NCBI GenBank assembly: GCA_024400715.1
Contig: JAKSMH010000054.1
Location: forward strand, 1 to 6,874
Origin: Bacteroidales bacterium
GTDB taxonomy: Bacteria; Bacteroidota; Bacteroidia; Bacteroidales; WCHB1-69
Reading direction: 5' to 3'
DNA length: 6,874 bases
This document shows, piece after piece, positions 5,402-6,874 of the stretch. How positions within the stretch are numbered: position 1 is the stretch's first letter; each line of letters begins with the position of its first letter. The translations under genes were made by a program, and so were the position numbers. Below the pieces are notes generated by a model, which was given only the letters and a program-made list of their open reading frames with translations, made no database searches and was not told where the DNA came from.

Positions 5402-6874
5402 TTATTCTTCGTCCTTGTTTTCTTCTTCGTATTTCTTGATGATTTCGCTCTGAACATCGGTTGGAACCTGTTGATATTCAGCAAATTTCATACTATAAGA
5501 AGCACGACCAGAAGTGATTGAACTCAAAGTGGTTGAATATTTGTTCATTTCTGCCAATGGAATCTTAGCGTGGATAATCTGGAAAGTACCTTCATTATCC
5601 ATACCCATCATAATACCACGACGACCTTGCAAATCGGTCATTACATCACCCATTCTTTCTGATGGAACAAATACGTCAACATCATAAATAGGTTCCAAAA
5701 TCTTAGGACCAGCGTTCTTGAAAGCATCCTTGAAAGCGTTACGACCAGCCAATTTGAATGCCAATTCGTTAGAATCAACCGGGTGCATTTTACCATCGTA
5801 AATATTAACTACAATGTCACGAGCGTAAGAACCTGTCAATGGGCCCTCTTCCATCTTTTCCATAATACCCTTCAAGATAGCGGGCATAAAGCGTGCGTCA
5901 ATAGCACCACCTACGATACAGTTGTTGTAGATGAGCTTACCACCCCAAGGAAGGTCATAACTTTCAGTGGCACGGATTGGGTATTTGGTTTGAGTTGGCA
6001 TACCTTCGTAGTAAGCTTCGATAAGCATGTGAACTTCACCAAACTGACCAGAACCACCAGATTGTTTTTTATGACGATACATAGCTTCTGCCGATTTCGT
6101 GATGGTTTCACGATAAGGAATCTTAGGAGCATAATATTCAACTTCAATCTTGTTCAATTTTTCAACCATCCATTTCACGATGTTCAAGTGTTGTTCACCT
6201 TGACCAGAAATGATCATCTGCTTTAATTCCTTTGACTGTTCCATCAAGAAGGTTGGGTCAGTTTTACGGATTTCGTTCAAAATGGCACCGAGTTTTTCTT
6301 CTTCAGACGTATTCTTTGCTCTAACGGCGGTACGGAATTTAGGATCTGGATAAGCAGTAGGTTCGATAACATCTTCACCCTTAGCCACCAAGGTTGAGCT
6401 GCAAGGAGTGGATTTCAATTTAATCGTAGCCACGATATCTCCAGCAACGGCTTTTTCAACTTCAACTCTGTTCTTGCCAGCGAAAGCCAACAATTGGGAA
6501 ATTCTTTCCTTTGTATTGGTAACCGTATTCAATAAGTCAGCTGCCTTGGCAACTTCACCGTCGCAAACCTTGATAAAGGAAACTTCACCGAGGTGTTGTT
6601 CGATAGAGGTTTTGAAAACATAACCCACGAAAGGTTCAGCCGCATTACATTTGTGTTCGGCACCATTGGTTGCCTTCATAGCAGGCATTTCATCAGGACT
6701 TGGGCAGTTCTTGATGATGAGATCCATCAAACGGTCAATACCTTGATCGGTACGGGCTGCGCAGCATACCACTGGAAAAGTACCACGGTTGGCGATACCG
6801 TGTTTCCAACCGTTCACCATTTCTTCTTCTGAAAGAGTGCCTTGTTCAAAGAACTTATCCATCAAAGCCTCGTC
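5402..6874 (-). CDS. fusA2: Elongation factor G paralogue (EF-G2 type), 3' part, start outside window
   Basis: C-terminal 490 residues of an EF-G family translation factor; frame stays open to the window edge (reading DEALMDKFF), so the TTG/ATG near 6865 is internal. About 230 N-terminal residues with the main GTPase motifs are outside. Visible: end of the G domain with PVVCCAARTDQGIDRLMD (34-51), domain II (about 80-165), domain III with MIISGQGEQHLNIV (220-233), domain IV with HKKQSGGSGQFGEV (268-281) and the tip histidine in DGKMHPVDSNE (360-370), and domain V (about 392-470) with LQGRRGIMMGMD (415-426). Domain IV carries an extra stretch (about 288-312, YYEGMPTQ to LPWGGK) absent from ordinary EF-G, and NCIVGGAIDARFMPAILKGI follows it. 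This resembles the second EF-G of Bacteroides, reported to act in translocation without GTP hydrolysis during starvation. Codons are strongly of the GGT/CGT/GCT type. Subfamily placement is from memory of related sequences; EF-G family membership is certain. Confidence 0.9.
   Translation of the reverse strand, partial: DEALMDKFFEQGTLSEEEMVNGWKHGIANRGTFPVVCCAARTDQGIDRLMDLIIKNCPSPDEMPAMKATNGAEHKCNAAEPFVGYVFKTSIEQHLGEVSFIKVCDGEVAKAADLLNTVTNTKERISQLLAFAGKNRVEVEKAVAGDIVATIKLKSTPCSSTLVAKGEDVIEPTAYPDPKFRTAVRAKNTSEEEKLGAILNEIRKTDPTFLMEQSKELKQMIISGQGEQHLNIVKWMVEKLNKIEVEYYAPKIPYRETITKSAEAMYRHKKQSGGSGQFGEVHMLIEAYYEGMPTQTKYPIRATESYDLPWGGKLIYNNCIVGGAIDARFMPAILKGIMEKMEEGPLTGSYARDIVVNIYDGKMHPVDSNELAFKLAGRNAFKDAFKNAGPKILEPIYDVDVFVPSERMGDVMTDLQGRRGIMMGMDNEGTFQIIHAKIPLAEMNKYSTTLSSITSGRASYSMKFAEYQQVPTDVQSEIIKKYEEENKDEE

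Noticed and set aside
6860..6865. TTG/ATG near 6865 as the true start of the EF-G gene
   Set aside because: The frame continues to the window edge with residues that fit EF-G, and the protein would lack its GTPase domain; the gene is simply cut by the window.

Overview
The window looks like core chromosome of a member of the Bacteroidota, most likely order Bacteroidales. This rests on three things. Two intergenic sequences match the Bacteroidota sigma-ABfr -7 box TAnnTTTG exactly. Start codons follow A-rich stretches rather than Shine-Dalgarno sites. The protein types (PorE-like PD40/OmpA protein, EF-G2-type factor) are characteristic of the phylum. No mobile element, CRISPR array, phage gene or long repeat is visible. 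Every gene lies on the minus strand, so transcription runs from high to low coordinates.

In transcription order: (1) the 3' two-thirds of an EF-G paralogue (5402-6874, N-terminal GTPase part outside the window), closed by a clear intrinsic terminator (5349-5380). (2) After a short AT-rich gap holding a promoter -7 box (5324-5331), an AqpZ-type water channel (4568-5272). (3) Ten bases later, a short and divergent chorismate synthase (3598-4557). (4) After 50 bases, a 689-residue exported protein with TPR, PD40 propeller, carboxypeptidase-regulatory-like and OmpA peptidoglycan-binding domains (1478-3547), the layout of the type IX secretion protein PorE. (5) Six bases later, murC (107-1471), the ligase that adds L-alanine to UDP-MurNAc. 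(6) A separate promoter and the 5' 50 bases of a tRNA-Pro(UGG) gene that runs off the left edge.

Genes 2 to 5 are packed closely with no obvious terminator between them and could form one transcription unit. It would mix water transport, aromatic biosynthesis, an envelope scaffold and peptidoglycan precursor synthesis. The most natural functional pair is the peptidoglycan-binding PorE-like protein with MurC. The points most worth a second look are the chorismate synthase, which keeps its catalytic His/His/Asp but has lost a loop and altered two family signatures; the PorE-like protein, which has no lipobox; and murC standing outside the division/cell-wall cluster. I saw no wholly new system here.
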